Shown here one piece after another: positions 15,615 to 23,906 of a DNA stretch of 64,000 bases. Source of the stretch: JAIQFF01 sp963725615 (GTDB taxonomy: Bacteria; Acidobacteriota; Terriglobia; Terriglobales; Acidobacteriaceae); contig CAVRZO010000003.1 of the NCBI GenBank assembly GCA_963725615.1, positions 248,001 to 312,000 on the forward strand, written 5' to 3'. Position numbers and translations under genes: made by a program. How positions within the stretch are numbered: position 1 is the first letter of the stretch; every line of letters begins with the position of its first letter. Below the pieces are notes generated by a model. The model saw only the letters and a list, made by a program, of their open reading frames with translations. It ran no database searches and had not been told where the DNA came from.

Positions 15615-18157
15615 GGTTTGAGGGCGGCCTGAGTGTCTGGAGCCGTGCTGACGGCTACGCGAGGCTGGTCGACAGTGCCGGTGATGTTGAATCCGCGGGC
15701 TCCATCGCGTGCCAGTTTGAAATCCAGAACTCGACCCAGGGATGCTGTGCCGCTCAATTGATAGATGCCGCCGGGAGTTTGTAGTTTGCCTTGATCAATC
15801 TCGAACTTACCGGCGCGAAGCAGCAGTCGTCCCGCGAAGCGGTTGACCCGGATCGGGCCGCTCTCTCCCGCCAGAGTGAGGTGGGGCAGCGAACCATCGC
15901 GAGCTTCCACCAGGCAGGCGGCGTCGGCGTGGGCGAGCAACTCGGCCTTCGTCCAGCCCGCCGTGTCGGCGCGATACTCCACATTTGCCGTTCCCGTGAT
16001 CCAGGCGTCATGCATAGCTTCTGCGATTTGTCCCAACGCAACTTTTTCCAGGGTGCCGTTGCCTTGATACATCGGGGGATTGACCGTGAAATCCACTTGC
16101 CATTCGCCGGTGTGGCGTCCGCCCAGTAGGTCGCCACGCAGGTTCGAAAGCTGCAGGCGGCCCTGCTCGAGTTCGAACTCGGCCGAGACCCGGTTCGCGA
16201 CTAGGTTGTGAATCACGACGCGATTTGCCGTGAGGTTTCCGACCGCGTGTAAAGAAGCCAGATAGGGCTTCGGTTGCGCCGGCGACGAGAGAAAGCGATA
16301 CCACGGCTCTCTTCCGGGCAGTTCATTCACCTGGCCGCTCAGTTCATCGGTCACAAACTCGTCGGTGTGAAGATCAACGCGAATCGGACAAGCTTGTGGC
16401 TTCTCGCACTGCCTGGGAACGCTCAGCGAGCCTCGCCACGTATTGCCCGCCACGGAAGCGGTCAGCTTCCGCACTTCAGTGGTAGTGGGCGTCAGCTCGA
16501 TACTCGCGGAGGAGATTTCCACGGGCTCATTCAAGCCACGTACGCGGGCACGAACCGAATGCAGCTGCGCCGTCCCGGTCACTGCGGCGCCGGCAAATCC
16601 AGCCCACACACCGCCAACATGAAGACTGATGCGGGCCTCTCCGCTGGCCGCTGGCTGCGGGGCCAGCAGTCCGATCGTGCGCGCCGCTTCCAGCAGGCGC
16701 TGTATGTCGGCATCTCCCTGCACCAGGAAGTTGTAACCGGAGCGCGAGAACTGGCCACGTACGGTAGCGCTGGAGGTCTTGCCCAGAGCCAGATTGAACG
16801 GACCTACGTCCATCCGGGGATCCATCCTGGCGGGGATGACCGGGCCGTGACCGCGTTCGGCGCCCGGTTTCGTCCCACGATTGTCATCCGAAGATGAAGA
16901 GATGGCGAAAGGAATCTTGTCGAGGGCCAGCCTGGTATTGCTGAGCGGTGATCGTAGGTTCAACGCCAGCACTTCGCCGGTGCCCAGCCAGACTGGTCCC
17001 GCGCCGGTCGAGGTGGCGGAGCGCCGTAATGTGACACTCGCGTCCATTTTCCCGGCCGCAACAATGTCTGTGGGCACATTCTTTTTCACCCGCCGCGCGA
17101 ACTCCACAACCGGCTGGAGGGGCAGGTTCTGAACCAGCATGGTCAAATCGTAGGCACGAGAACCGGGCATGGGGGCAATGCTTCCGTTCAGAGTGATGCT
17201 GCCCTCACCGACCGGGGCGCGGCACGCCAGTCCGGAAAGAACGTGGTCGGTCGAACTGTAGTGACCGCTGCATCGCGCCGCAAGACGCAATGCCGGATCA
17301 CTAGAAATATCGTAGCGCCGGAAGTCGTCGATCAGCCCTTCGGTCTCAAGCGTCAGACTCTTGGGCGTCCCCGTGAGCTGAGCCGAAAGCCTGACGCCGC
17401 CTCTCCATCCCTTGTCCTGTCCCATGGTCAGCTTGGTTGCCTGGCCCAGTTGCGCCCCTTCCCACTGCAGCGTGAATTGCACCGGCGTTTCGTGCAGGTT
17501 GGCCGAGCGTTGCCAAGACCCGGCCAGGGTCAGCAGGCCAGTGTCGCTGAGGTTGAAATCGGTTCGCATCGGCTGGGCTCTCAGGCGCATGCCCCAGGTA
17601 TTTTCAGAATCCTGCCACAAAGCGAAATTGGCTTCAGTGAGGGAATAAGGTTTCTTTTCCTGTCCGAACTTGAAGTTGATGCGCCCGTGGTCGGCCTCAA
17701 TGTAGGGGAAGCCCGGTCTTGCTTCGCGGCGCGTTTTCGAAGTCGGCGCCACCGCGGTGCTGGACGCGCGCTCGACCAGTTTCTCCAGATTCCAGCGGCC
17801 TTCGCCGTTGCGCACCAGGTTGATGCTGGGCTCGGTAAGACTGAGGCGGGCAATCTCCAGCCGTCCTCGCAGCAGGGAACTCACCCGCACGGTGGCCACA
17901 ACCTCGGAGGACTGCAACACCGGCTCGGCGCCAAACTCCGGGTCTTCGTGCACTACAAAATTCTCCAAATCGAAGCCCGGTTGGGGCAAGAGGCGAAGCG
18001 TAACCGATCCCACGTCTACCGGTCGTCCCAATGCCAGGCTGATCGAGCGGGCAATCCGGGTGCGCAACCGCTGTGCTCCGGGGCGCACCAGGAACAGCGC
18101 CAGCACCAGAACGATGCCAGCGAGCACTCTGCCGCGACTGGAGCGAAAGAATTTCAA
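15611..18157 (-). CDS. AsmA-like inner-membrane/periplasmic protein
   Basis: 848 residues. One N-terminal membrane helix (VLAGIVLVLALFLVRPGA) is followed by a long periplasmic beta-rich body. The N-terminal AsmA pattern is clear: SISLALGRPVDVGSVTLRLLPQPGFDLENFVVHEDPEFGAEPVL and LLRGRLEIARLSLTEPSINLVRNGEGRWNLEKLVE. AsmA/YhdP/TamB-type proteins form hydrophobic grooves and are implicated in lipid traffic to the outer membrane; that role is inferred. The start is a TTG overlapping the upstream signal peptidase stop as TTGA, and the 3' end overlaps the next gene by ATGA. Confidence 0.88.
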   Translation of the reverse strand: MKFFRSSRGRVLAGIVLVLALFLVRPGAQRLRTRIARSISLALGRPVDVGSVTLRLLPQPGFDLENFVVHEDPEFGAEPVLQSSEVVATVRVSSLLRGRLEIARLSLTEPSINLVRNGEGRWNLEKLVERASSTAVAPTSKTRREARPGFPYIEADHGRINFKFGQEKKPYSLTEANFALWQDSENTWGMRLRAQPMRTDFNLSDTGLLTLAGSWQRSANLHETPVQFTLQWEGAQLGQATKLTMGQDKGWRGGVRLSAQLTGTPKSLTLETEGLIDDFRRYDISSDPALRLAARCSGHYSSTDHVLSGLACRAPVGEGSITLNGSIAPMPGSRAYDLTMLVQNLPLQPVVEFARRVKKNVPTDIVAAGKMDASVTLRRSATSTGAGPVWLGTGEVLALNLRSPLSNTRLALDKIPFAISSSSDDNRGTKPGAERGHGPVIPARMDPRMDVGPFNLALGKTSSATVRGQFSRSGYNFLVQGDADIQRLLEAARTIGLLAPQPAASGEARISLHVGGVWAGFAGAAVTGTAQLHSVRARVRGLNEPVEISSASIELTPTTTEVRKLTASVAGNTWRGSLSVPRQCEKPQACPIRVDLHTDEFVTDELSGQVNELPGREPWYRFLSSPAQPKPYLASLHAVGNLTANRVVIHNLVANRVSAEFELEQGRLQLSNLRGDLLGGRHTGEWQVDFTVNPPMYQGNGTLEKVALGQIAEAMHDAWITGTANVEYRADTAGWTKAELLAHADAACLVEARDGSLPHLTLAGESGPIRVNRFAGRLLLRAGKFEIDQGKLQTPGGIYQLSGTASLGRVLDFKLARDGARGFNITGTVDQPRVAVSTAPDTQAALKP

Positions 18158-18951
18158 CGAACTACCTTCAATGTCCGCCGCCAGCGCGTCAGATCGAAGA
18201 AATGGATAGCCACGTGTGCCAGAAATCCTATGCGCTCGCTGATCTGCGTATGCAGATACTGGTTCGGCGGCGTCTCGAACGACCAGTAGATGAACATGGG
18301 TCTCCCGATCACATTTTCCTTCGGGATAAATCCCCAGTAGCGGCTGTCATAGCTTACGTCGCGATTGTCCCCCATCGCGAAATAACTGTTGGGAGGCACC
18401 ACGATGTCATCTCCCTGGATGTATTGCGGCAAATTCTGCTGCCAGTCCGGAAACAGGCGGTTGTAGTCGGATGGCGGCACGGCGGGGAAGTTGTCGCGAT
18501 ACTCGTTCGGTCCCTCATCGCTGTTGTGGATGACGTAAGGCTCGTCCAGTTTCTCTCCGTTGCGAAACACCGCGCCATTGCGCAAATGGATGCGGTCTCC
18601 GGGAACTCCGATCACCCGCTTGACCACGTACAGACCCGGCTCCGCGGGCGAAAGAAAAACCACAATATTCTGGCGCTGAATTTCCCGGTAGGGAAGCAGC
18701 GGGCCCATCCACTGCGTGGCCGGGGCGAACAGGACCCGGTTCACGAAAACATGGTCGCCGATCAGCAGGGTGTTCTCCATGGAACTGGAAGGAATTTCAA
18801 AGGCCTGCAAGACAAACGTGATGATGAACAGTCCAGTCACCAGCACGGCCGCCAGCGAGGCCAGAAACTCGACCGTGGTCTCGCGCGGCTTCTCTTCTCT
18901 CGGCGGTTTGCTTTCTTTCTTAGGCACTGAATCTTTCTCGCTCCGGCGCAA
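18154..18951 (-). CDS. lepB: Signal peptidase I (copy 1)
   Basis: Membrane serine protease that removes Sec/Tat signal peptides. After a charged N-terminus comes one membrane helix, then the Ser box IPSSSMENTLLIGD, the Lys box VVKRVIGVPGD and the GDNRDVSYDSRYWGF box, so the Ser-Lys dyad is intact. The region between the Lys box and GDNRD is longer than in copy 2, with an extra segment around VPPSDYNRLFPDWQQNLPQY. Start: a TTG at 18951 with AGGA at 6 bases lies just past the stop of copy 2; a GTG at 18927 is the alternative. The two copies share the same C-terminal block (L/R-TRW-R-T-VVR), so they are a tandem duplication. Confidence 0.92.
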   Translation of the reverse strand: MRRSEKDSVPKKESKPPREEKPRETTVEFLASLAAVLVTGLFIITFVLQAFEIPSSSMENTLLIGDHVFVNRVLFAPATQWMGPLLPYREIQRQNIVVFLSPAEPGLYVVKRVIGVPGDRIHLRNGAVFRNGEKLDEPYVIHNSDEGPNEYRDNFPAVPPSDYNRLFPDWQQNLPQYIQGDDIVVPPNSYFAMGDNRDVSYDSRYWGFIPKENVIGRPMFIYWSFETPPNQYLHTQISERIGFLAHVAIHFFDLTRWRRTLKVVR

Positions 18952-18959
18952 TTTCCGTC

Positions 18960-19718
18960 CTATCGAACCACTCGAAACGTGCGGTCCCACCGGGTCATTT
19001 GGAACAAATGGGTCGCCGCATAGGCGAAGTGCATGAGTTTATCACCGGGACTCGGGGAAGCCGGCAGGTCCGGGTCCGCGTTCCGGACCGACCAGTAGAT
19101 CAGCAACGGACGTCCGATGACATTTTCGTGGGGCACGAATCCCCAATACCTGCTGTCCAGGCTCTCATCCCGGTTATCGCCCAGCACAAAATAATTGCCC
19201 TGCGGAATAATCAGTTCACTGTCTTCGACCAGCTTCTTCATCTCCAGCCACCAGACTCCTTCAAGGCCGGGAACCGGAAGATCCAGCCGCGGGAACTCGT
19301 CGCGGAAGGTGTCGTGCATAGCGGAACTGTAGCGGACGTACGGTTCCTGGAGGGGGTGGCCGTTGACATACACTTGCCGGTTGATCAGTCGGACGCGGTC
19401 CCCGGGCACGCCAACCACACGCTTCACAAAGTGCTGCGTGGGATGGATCGGATAACGAAAAACAATAACGTCGCCCCGTCGAACTTGCTTGTAAGGCATG
19501 AAGAGGTCCGAGAAGCTGCCTCCACCGTAACGCAGTTTGTCGACCAGGAGATAGTCGCCAATCAGCAGCGTGTTCTCCATGGATTCGGAGGGAATCTGGA
19601 AGGCCTGCACGACGAAGGTGATGACAAAAACGGCGATGACCACCGTCGCCAGCAACGATTGCAGCGAACTCAGCGTGTCTGCCGGCGGACGTTTTACCTT
19701 TACTTCTACTTCTTCCAT
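18960..19718 (-). CDS. lepB: Signal peptidase I (copy 2)
   Basis: About 252 residues. One membrane helix (LLATVVIAVFVITFVVQA) precedes the Ser box IPSESMENTLLIGDYLLVDK, the Lys box FVKRVVGVPGDRVRL and VLGDNRDESLDSRYWGFVP. All catalytic residues are present. It starts at ATG 19718; a GTG at 19727 overlaps the rnc stop as TAGTG and is an alternative. It is the upstream member of the tandem pair and directly follows rnc, the classic lepB-rnc linkage. Confidence 0.93.
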   Translation of the reverse strand: MEEVEVKVKRPPADTLSSLQSLLATVVIAVFVITFVVQAFQIPSESMENTLLIGDYLLVDKLRYGGGSFSDLFMPYKQVRRGDVIVFRYPIHPTQHFVKRVVGVPGDRVRLINRQVYVNGHPLQEPYVRYSSAMHDTFRDEFPRLDLPVPGLEGVWWLEMKKLVEDSELIIPQGNYFVLGDNRDESLDSRYWGFVPHENVIGRPLLIYWSVRNADPDLPASPSPGDKLMHFAYAATHLFQMTRWDRTFRVVR

Positions 19719-19726
19719 GACAGTCA

Positions 19727-20524
19727 CTAGGCGTGCTCACTGCGCTTCTTCGTATTCGTACCGTTCGGCTCGACGGCCACAGTGCCAAGATATTCCAATA
19801 CCTGGCGGGCGGCATCCTGCTCCGCATTTTTCTTGGTGGAGCCTTCTGCCCGGCCTACAAATTCTGCTTTGCCGCCGTTGTCCAATGGTTGCAGGCGCGC
19901 CTCTACAGTAAAAGTCTTGCTGTGCTCCGGGCCGCGCTCTTTCACCAGAGTGTATGTAGGCTGCGGTCTTCCGGTGGCCTGCAGTTTTTCCTGCAACGCC
20001 GACTTGTAATCGGTCACGGGCAGGCTGCTGCCCTGTGAGGCAATCCGCGCCAGCTCGGGGACCACAATGGTCCGCAATATCAGCTCGCGTGCGGCATCCA
20101 GCCCACCATCGAGGTAAATGGCTGCCACGACGGCCTCCAGTGCATCCACCAGTAGCGCTGTTTTGTTGCGGCCGCCGCTTTTCTCCTCACCTCGGCCCAG
20201 GCTCAGGTAGTGCCCCAACTCCAGTTCCTGCGCTACTCGGATTAGATGCTTTTCGCTTACAAGGTGGGCCCGGAGCTTGGAGAGTTCTCCTTCACGAAAG
20301 CTGGGGAACCGGTTGCAGAGCTCCTCCGTGGTCACAAATCCCAGGACGGCATCGCCCAAAAATTCCATCTGCTCGTTGTCACCCACGCGCGGACCGCCGG
20401 TCGCCTGCAAGGCCTCAAGCTCGCGCGCCTGGGAGCTGTGGGTCAAGGCTTGCTCCAGCAGTTCGACCCTCTGGAAGTGATAGCCGAAAGTTGCCTGCAA
20501 CAGCGCGATGTCACGCGGCTTCAT
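19727..20524 (-). CDS. rnc: Ribonuclease III
   Basis: Double-strand-specific RNase that processes rRNA precursors and structured mRNAs. The catalytic signature NEQMEFLGDAVLGFV and the second acidic cluster (DALEAVVAAIYLDGG) are present. A double-stranded RNA-binding domain follows (DYKSALQEKLQATGRPQPTYTLVKERGPEHSKTF ... GSTKKNAEQDAARQVLEYL). A 266-residue product with a short charged C-terminal tail. It heads the rnc-lepB-lepB-AsmA string. Confidence 0.96.
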   Translation of the reverse strand: MKPRDIALLQATFGYHFQRVELLEQALTHSSQARELEALQATGGPRVGDNEQMEFLGDAVLGFVTTEELCNRFPSFREGELSKLRAHLVSEKHLIRVAQELELGHYLSLGRGEEKSGGRNKTALLVDALEAVVAAIYLDGGLDAARELILRTIVVPELARIASQGSSLPVTDYKSALQEKLQATGRPQPTYTLVKERGPEHSKTFTVEARLQPLDNGGKAEFVGRAEGSTKKNAEQDAARQVLEYLGTVAVEPNGTNTKKRSEHA

Positions 20525-20527
20525 GGA

Positions 20528-20607
20528 GACCTCGGACCTCAGACGTCGGACCTCGGACTCCAGACCTCACGAACTTGCCGAGGTCCGAGGTCTGACGTCC
20601 GAGGTCC
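20528..20607. repeat. GACCTCGGAC-type inverted repeat
   Basis: 29-base arms (20528-20556 and 20579-20607) are complements with two mismatches. Each arm is a run of near-identical 9-10 base units (GACCTCGGAC). It fills the spacer between rnc and the TPR gene and begins four bases before the rnc ATG. Confidence 0.8.
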
Positions 20608-20614
20608 GGTCTTG

Positions 20615-21484
20615 CTAATTCTTGGGCGCTGGGTTCTGGGCGCTCGCAGGCGGCTTCCCGGCAGGAGTGCCTCCGGTCAGCTGAACCAGGCGATCACGCT
20701 CATTGCGTGACAGAGTGGCCAGGGTCGAACCCTGGTTGGCTTCCGTCATTTGCACGGCCTGGTTGGCGTACTTCAAGGCTTCTGGATACTTCTCCTGCTT
20801 GTCCAGCGAGAGTGCCAGGCGCAGCACTGCCAGCGGGTCGAGCTGGGAAGGGAAGGCATCCATCGATTTGCGGAAGTAACCTTCGGCGTCCGAATACTTT
20901 TCCCGTGTGTACTGGATGGTGCCCAGCACGTAGTAGGCGTTTGAACGCAGGAATCCTTTGTACGCGTCCACCTTGTCCTGCGGGGTTCCCGGGGGGACGG
21001 TGATGTCGGTGTCAGCCGTCTCCAGCGCGTGCTGGGCCAGCTTGGTGCCTTCATCCAGTCGTTGGTCCTTGTCCAGGTCACTTTCGCGCGTGCGCTCGGC
21101 CAGGACCTGGGCCACACCCACTAGGGCCTCGGGATCATCGGGATCGATCTTGAGTACTTTGCGTCCCATATCCATCATCTTGTCGGAGTTGTTTGCCGTC
21201 TGGTACATGTGCATGGCGTTACGGTAGAGGAGGATTCGCAGTTCGCTGTCGGGGAACTTGGCCGCGAACTCATCCGCTGCTTTTTCCAGGGCTGCACCGT
21301 CGGCACCGGCCGCAGCCACTTTGTAGGCGTCAAACTCGGCCTGGGTCTTGGCCTGGGGCGGGCGCTTGGCCTGGGGCGGAGGGGTTGTGGCTGCGGCACC
21401 CGCCGGCGCGGGAGGCGTCTGGGTTTGCGCCGATACGAATGTTGCCAGCGCCATTATCACGACTAGCATCGCTGCTTGCTTCAT
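20615..21484 (-). CDS. Secreted TPR-containing protein
   Basis: About 289 residues. The start ATG at 21484 has AGGAGA 6 bases upstream; the longer frame to 21508 lacks such a site. Signal peptide KQAAMLVVIMALATFVSAQ, then a Pro/Ala/Gln-rich linker. TPR-like helical repeats run from about residue 60 (MDMGRKVLKIDPDDPEALVGVAQVLAE; YYVLGTIQYTREKYSDAEGYFRKSMDAFPSQLDPLAVLRLA; ALKYANQAVQM). Probably a periplasmic scaffold. A second TPR gene lies directly upstream on the same strand. Confidence 0.78.
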   Translation of the reverse strand: MKQAAMLVVIMALATFVSAQTQTPPAPAGAAATTPPPQAKRPPQAKTQAEFDAYKVAAAGADGAALEKAADEFAAKFPDSELRILLYRNAMHMYQTANNSDKMMDMGRKVLKIDPDDPEALVGVAQVLAERTRESDLDKDQRLDEGTKLAQHALETADTDITVPPGTPQDKVDAYKGFLRSNAYYVLGTIQYTREKYSDAEGYFRKSMDAFPSQLDPLAVLRLALSLDKQEKYPEALKYANQAVQMTEANQGSTLATLSRNERDRLVQLTGGTPAGKPPASAQNPAPKN

Positions 21485-21543
21485 GCTCTCTCCTTGGGCA
21501 AAGTGCAATTGGTCCCACTTGATGCCGATGACGGCTCCCTACT

Positions 21544-23052
21544 CTACTGCGAACGGCGGGTGGGCTCATACGGTTTCTGCAATCCCAATTCGGCCGCCGC
21601 CTTGGCTTCGGGCAATCCCGAGCCCGCCGTCACGGCCGCCCGGTACTGGTCCATCGCCGCCTCCCGGTCTTCCTGCAAGTCGAAAATTCTTCCCAGATAA
21701 ATATGGGACCAGGCCAACACCTTGGGTTCATGCGCCACTTCCAGCGCTCGTTCGAAATAAGTTCGCGCGCCCGGCATGTCCGACTTACGAGCGGCGACTT
21801 GCGCCAGAATAAACAGTGCCCGGCCCTGGTCTTCGTTCTTCTCGTCGAGGGCCTGTTGCGCCAGCTTTTGCGCGCTTTCCGTATCGCCCGCCGAGAGCTT
21901 CTGCTCGGCAGCAACCAGCAACTTGCTCTGTTGCGGGCGCGAAAGATGCAACAGTTCGGTCTCAGAGGTGGAAGCGAACGTCACCAGGCTTGCGCGTTTC
22001 CGTTCTTTCCCGACATCGATGCCGGTTACCAGATCGGCATAGGCATTACTGAGGCTGGCCGGGTCCTTCTCAAACCGCAGCAGAAATTCGTAAAAATATT
22101 GCGTCAGGACGAAGCCCTGCCGGGCCGAGTTTTGAACCATCTGCAAACGCTCCGCCTCGGGTGCTTTCTTCGCTCCCGCGGTGCGCGCTTCGATCGCCCG
22201 GATCAGGCACTCGGTGACCAACAGGGAAGCATCGCTCTTGAAGCTCTGGTCCATCGGTGCAGACTTCACCGTTTCGAGCAGCGGATCCAGACGCTTCATC
22301 GTCCCGGGATACTTCATCGCCATCGGATCGAGCAGGTAGTGCAAGTAAGTGTGCCGGATCTGGTCCATTTTGAGCCCTGCCGCGGGGCCCGGAGAAATCA
22401 CGACATAATAGTCGGATCCGTAATTCCGGGCGTTAGTTTGCCCGGGCGCGCCCATGGGATCGACGTACACGGTGAAGTTTCGTCCCAGTCGCGAGGACGA
22501 CGGCAGCTTCAGGTAAATCTCAGTGTCAAACAACATCTTGGCCAGCGCTTCGTGATAGCGCCCGGTCAACGCAGAGTAGGACTGGCTGTTGGCTTCCCAG
22601 ATGGCGTGCAATCCCACCGTCTCCGAGAATTTCTGCATGAGAGGAAGGATTCCCAGCACCAGTGCGGCGTCGGGAGGCATATCCGAATCCTTGACCTTGG
22701 CCGTCAGAGCAGGCGGAGGGTTCAGGTAGAGGGCGAGCGAGATGTACTGGGCAAGTGCCTTGGATGCTTCCGGCTGCTGGTGTTCCTGATAGTACTGACA
22801 CATGGCCTGGGTCGCATCCTCGGCCGCCTGCGAACCCTGGCGGGCGCGAGCCACCTGGTCGCGCACCCGTGACCGCAGGGGGTCCGAGACGCGCAAGTCC
22901 TGGTCGTATCCACAGGTGTTGATTGCGGTAAGCACGGTAAACAGAGTTTCGTTAGTGTCGAGAGCTACCGGGCTCTGATTTTGCCCCAGCGACACTTTCG
23001 CCAGCAGGGCAAACAAGGCCGCGAAAAGTGAGCATTTAAACCTACGACTCAG
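21544..23052 (-). CDS. Secreted TPR-containing protein with probable CTG start
   Basis: About 502 residues. No ATG exists near the 5' end. The first TTG (23016) falls in the middle of the hydrophobic core and has no ribosome-binding site. A CTG at 23052 is preceded by a perfect AGGAGG at 5 bases, and from it the frame reads SRRFKCSLFAALFALLAKVSLGQ, a complete signal peptide. The mature part has an unassigned N-terminal region with RNFTVYVDPMGAPGQTNARNYG and RHTYLHYLLDP, weakly reminiscent of a metal-independent peptidase-like fold. TPRs follow at the C-terminus (about residue 390 on: GRALFILAQVAARKSDMPGARTYFERALEVA; LGRIFDLQEDREAAMDQYRAAV). Function unknown. Confidence 0.75.
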   Translation of the reverse strand: MSRRFKCSLFAALFALLAKVSLGQNQSPVALDTNETLFTVLTAINTCGYDQDLRVSDPLRSRVRDQVARARQGSQAAEDATQAMCQYYQEHQQPEASKALAQYISLALYLNPPPALTAKVKDSDMPPDAALVLGILPLMQKFSETVGLHAIWEANSQSYSALTGRYHEALAKMLFDTEIYLKLPSSSRLGRNFTVYVDPMGAPGQTNARNYGSDYYVVISPGPAAGLKMDQIRHTYLHYLLDPMAMKYPGTMKRLDPLLETVKSAPMDQSFKSDASLLVTECLIRAIEARTAGAKKAPEAERLQMVQNSARQGFVLTQYFYEFLLRFEKDPASLSNAYADLVTGIDVGKERKRASLVTFASTSETELLHLSRPQQSKLLVAAEQKLSAGDTESAQKLAQQALDEKNEDQGRALFILAQVAARKSDMPGARTYFERALEVAHEPKVLAWSHIYLGRIFDLQEDREAAMDQYRAAVTAGSGLPEAKAAAELGLQKPYEPTRRSQ

Positions 23053-23057
23053 GGAAA

Positions 23058-23063
23058 CCTCCT
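23058..23063 (-). promoter_or_regulatory. Strong Shine-Dalgarno before a CTG codon
   Basis: On the minus strand it reads AGGAGG, then TTTCC, then CTG. The spacing and perfect match to anti-SD are the main reason to place the start of the TPR gene at CTG 23052. Confidence 0.6.
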
Positions 23064-23166
23064 GCAGGCTGGCCGGTATGCGGGCTACGATCTTCTATTA
23101 AGTGTAAGGGGTGCCCGCCGGAGAATCAATGGATGCTGTTGCAGCTCTTTATTCGGTTCGTGGCTT

Positions 23167-23195
23167 GTGTGTGGTCGCGGGCGACTCGCCCGCGG
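23167..23195. repeat. Family-A palindrome
   Basis: GTGTGGTCGCGGGCGACTCG followed by CCCGCG, the same as the element at 5229 apart from its right end. It lies between the anti-sigma gene's 3' end and the TPR gene's promoter region. Confidence 0.75.
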
Positions 23196-23231
23196 ATGCA
23201 GTGCCACTGACCCATCCCATGCGGTACCACG

Positions 23232-23906
23232 TTACCCCTTCACGCTCACCTTGGAGAAGGACAATATCGCCCGTCCCGTAGTCGGCCGGCCCATGGAAAG
23301 AGCGGGGCGGAAGGTGGTGAAGGTGGTGAAGATGAGCATGTTTTTCTTCACTTGCGGCAGTAGTGACGCGTCATCCTTGGAATCAGAAAGAATGCGGTAA
23401 TCCTGCACTCGTCCCTGCGAGTCCACATAGGCTTCAATCACCAGCGAGTCGTCGTTGATGGAGTCCAGGGTGGACCCGAACGCCGACTGCTGCAGCTGCG
23501 GCCCCGTGTGCAGCATCAGGGGAACATCGGAATTGTCCGCCTGCAGGGGCGCCATGAATCCCATCAGAACCACGAAGATCACCACCGCCGCAGCCAGACC
23601 TGCCGTGGCGGGCAGCATGAAGAGGTCAAGCGCATTGTCGAAACGGACCCGAACGCCCTCGAAATACCGTTGGCGGGATTGTGCCGCCTGCTGGGAAATC
23701 GCAACGCGCAGCTTCAACGGCAGGTCAGCCGGGGCCTTGCGGGGACCGACGCGAGCCAGCAGGTGCTGCGTCTGCCGCAGCGAAATGTAGTGGCGGCTGC
23801 AGCCTTCGCAGGACTCAATATGCTGGCTGAGTTCGCGCATCTGCTTGCCGGTAACTGCTCCATCGAGGTACGGAGAAAACAACGGCCTGGCCTGGGTGCA
23901 CGTCAT
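23232..23906 (-). CDS. Zinc-finger anti-sigma factor with TonB-like C-terminal domain
   Basis: 224 residues. The N-terminal cytoplasmic zinc finger is of the HxxxCxxC type (HIESCEGC, residues 30-37; Cys3 may be the further ligand). A membrane helix (LPATAGLAAAVVIFVVLMGFM) lies near residues 98-118. The periplasmic part contains LVIEAYVDSQGRVQDYRILSDSKDD and MLIFTTFTTFRPALSMGRPTTGRAILSFSKVSVKG, the pattern of a TonB C-terminal domain. The gene overlaps the sigma gene by ATGA, so it is the cognate regulator. The TonB-like module is unusual on an anti-sigma factor and might sense an envelope partner. Confidence 0.85.
   Translation of the reverse strand: MTCTQARPLFSPYLDGAVTGKQMRELSQHIESCEGCSRHYISLRQTQHLLARVGPRKAPADLPLKLRVAISQQAAQSRQRYFEGVRVRFDNALDLFMLPATAGLAAAVVIFVVLMGFMAPLQADNSDVPLMLHTGPQLQQSAFGSTLDSINDDSLVIEAYVDSQGRVQDYRILSDSKDDASLLPQVKKNMLIFTTFTTFRPALSMGRPTTGRAILSFSKVSVKG

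Noticed and set aside
21703..22872. A 389-codon + strand frame opposite the TPR gene
   Set aside because: Composition rich in Arg/His/Gln typical of antisense frames in GC-rich genes; no domain recognised.
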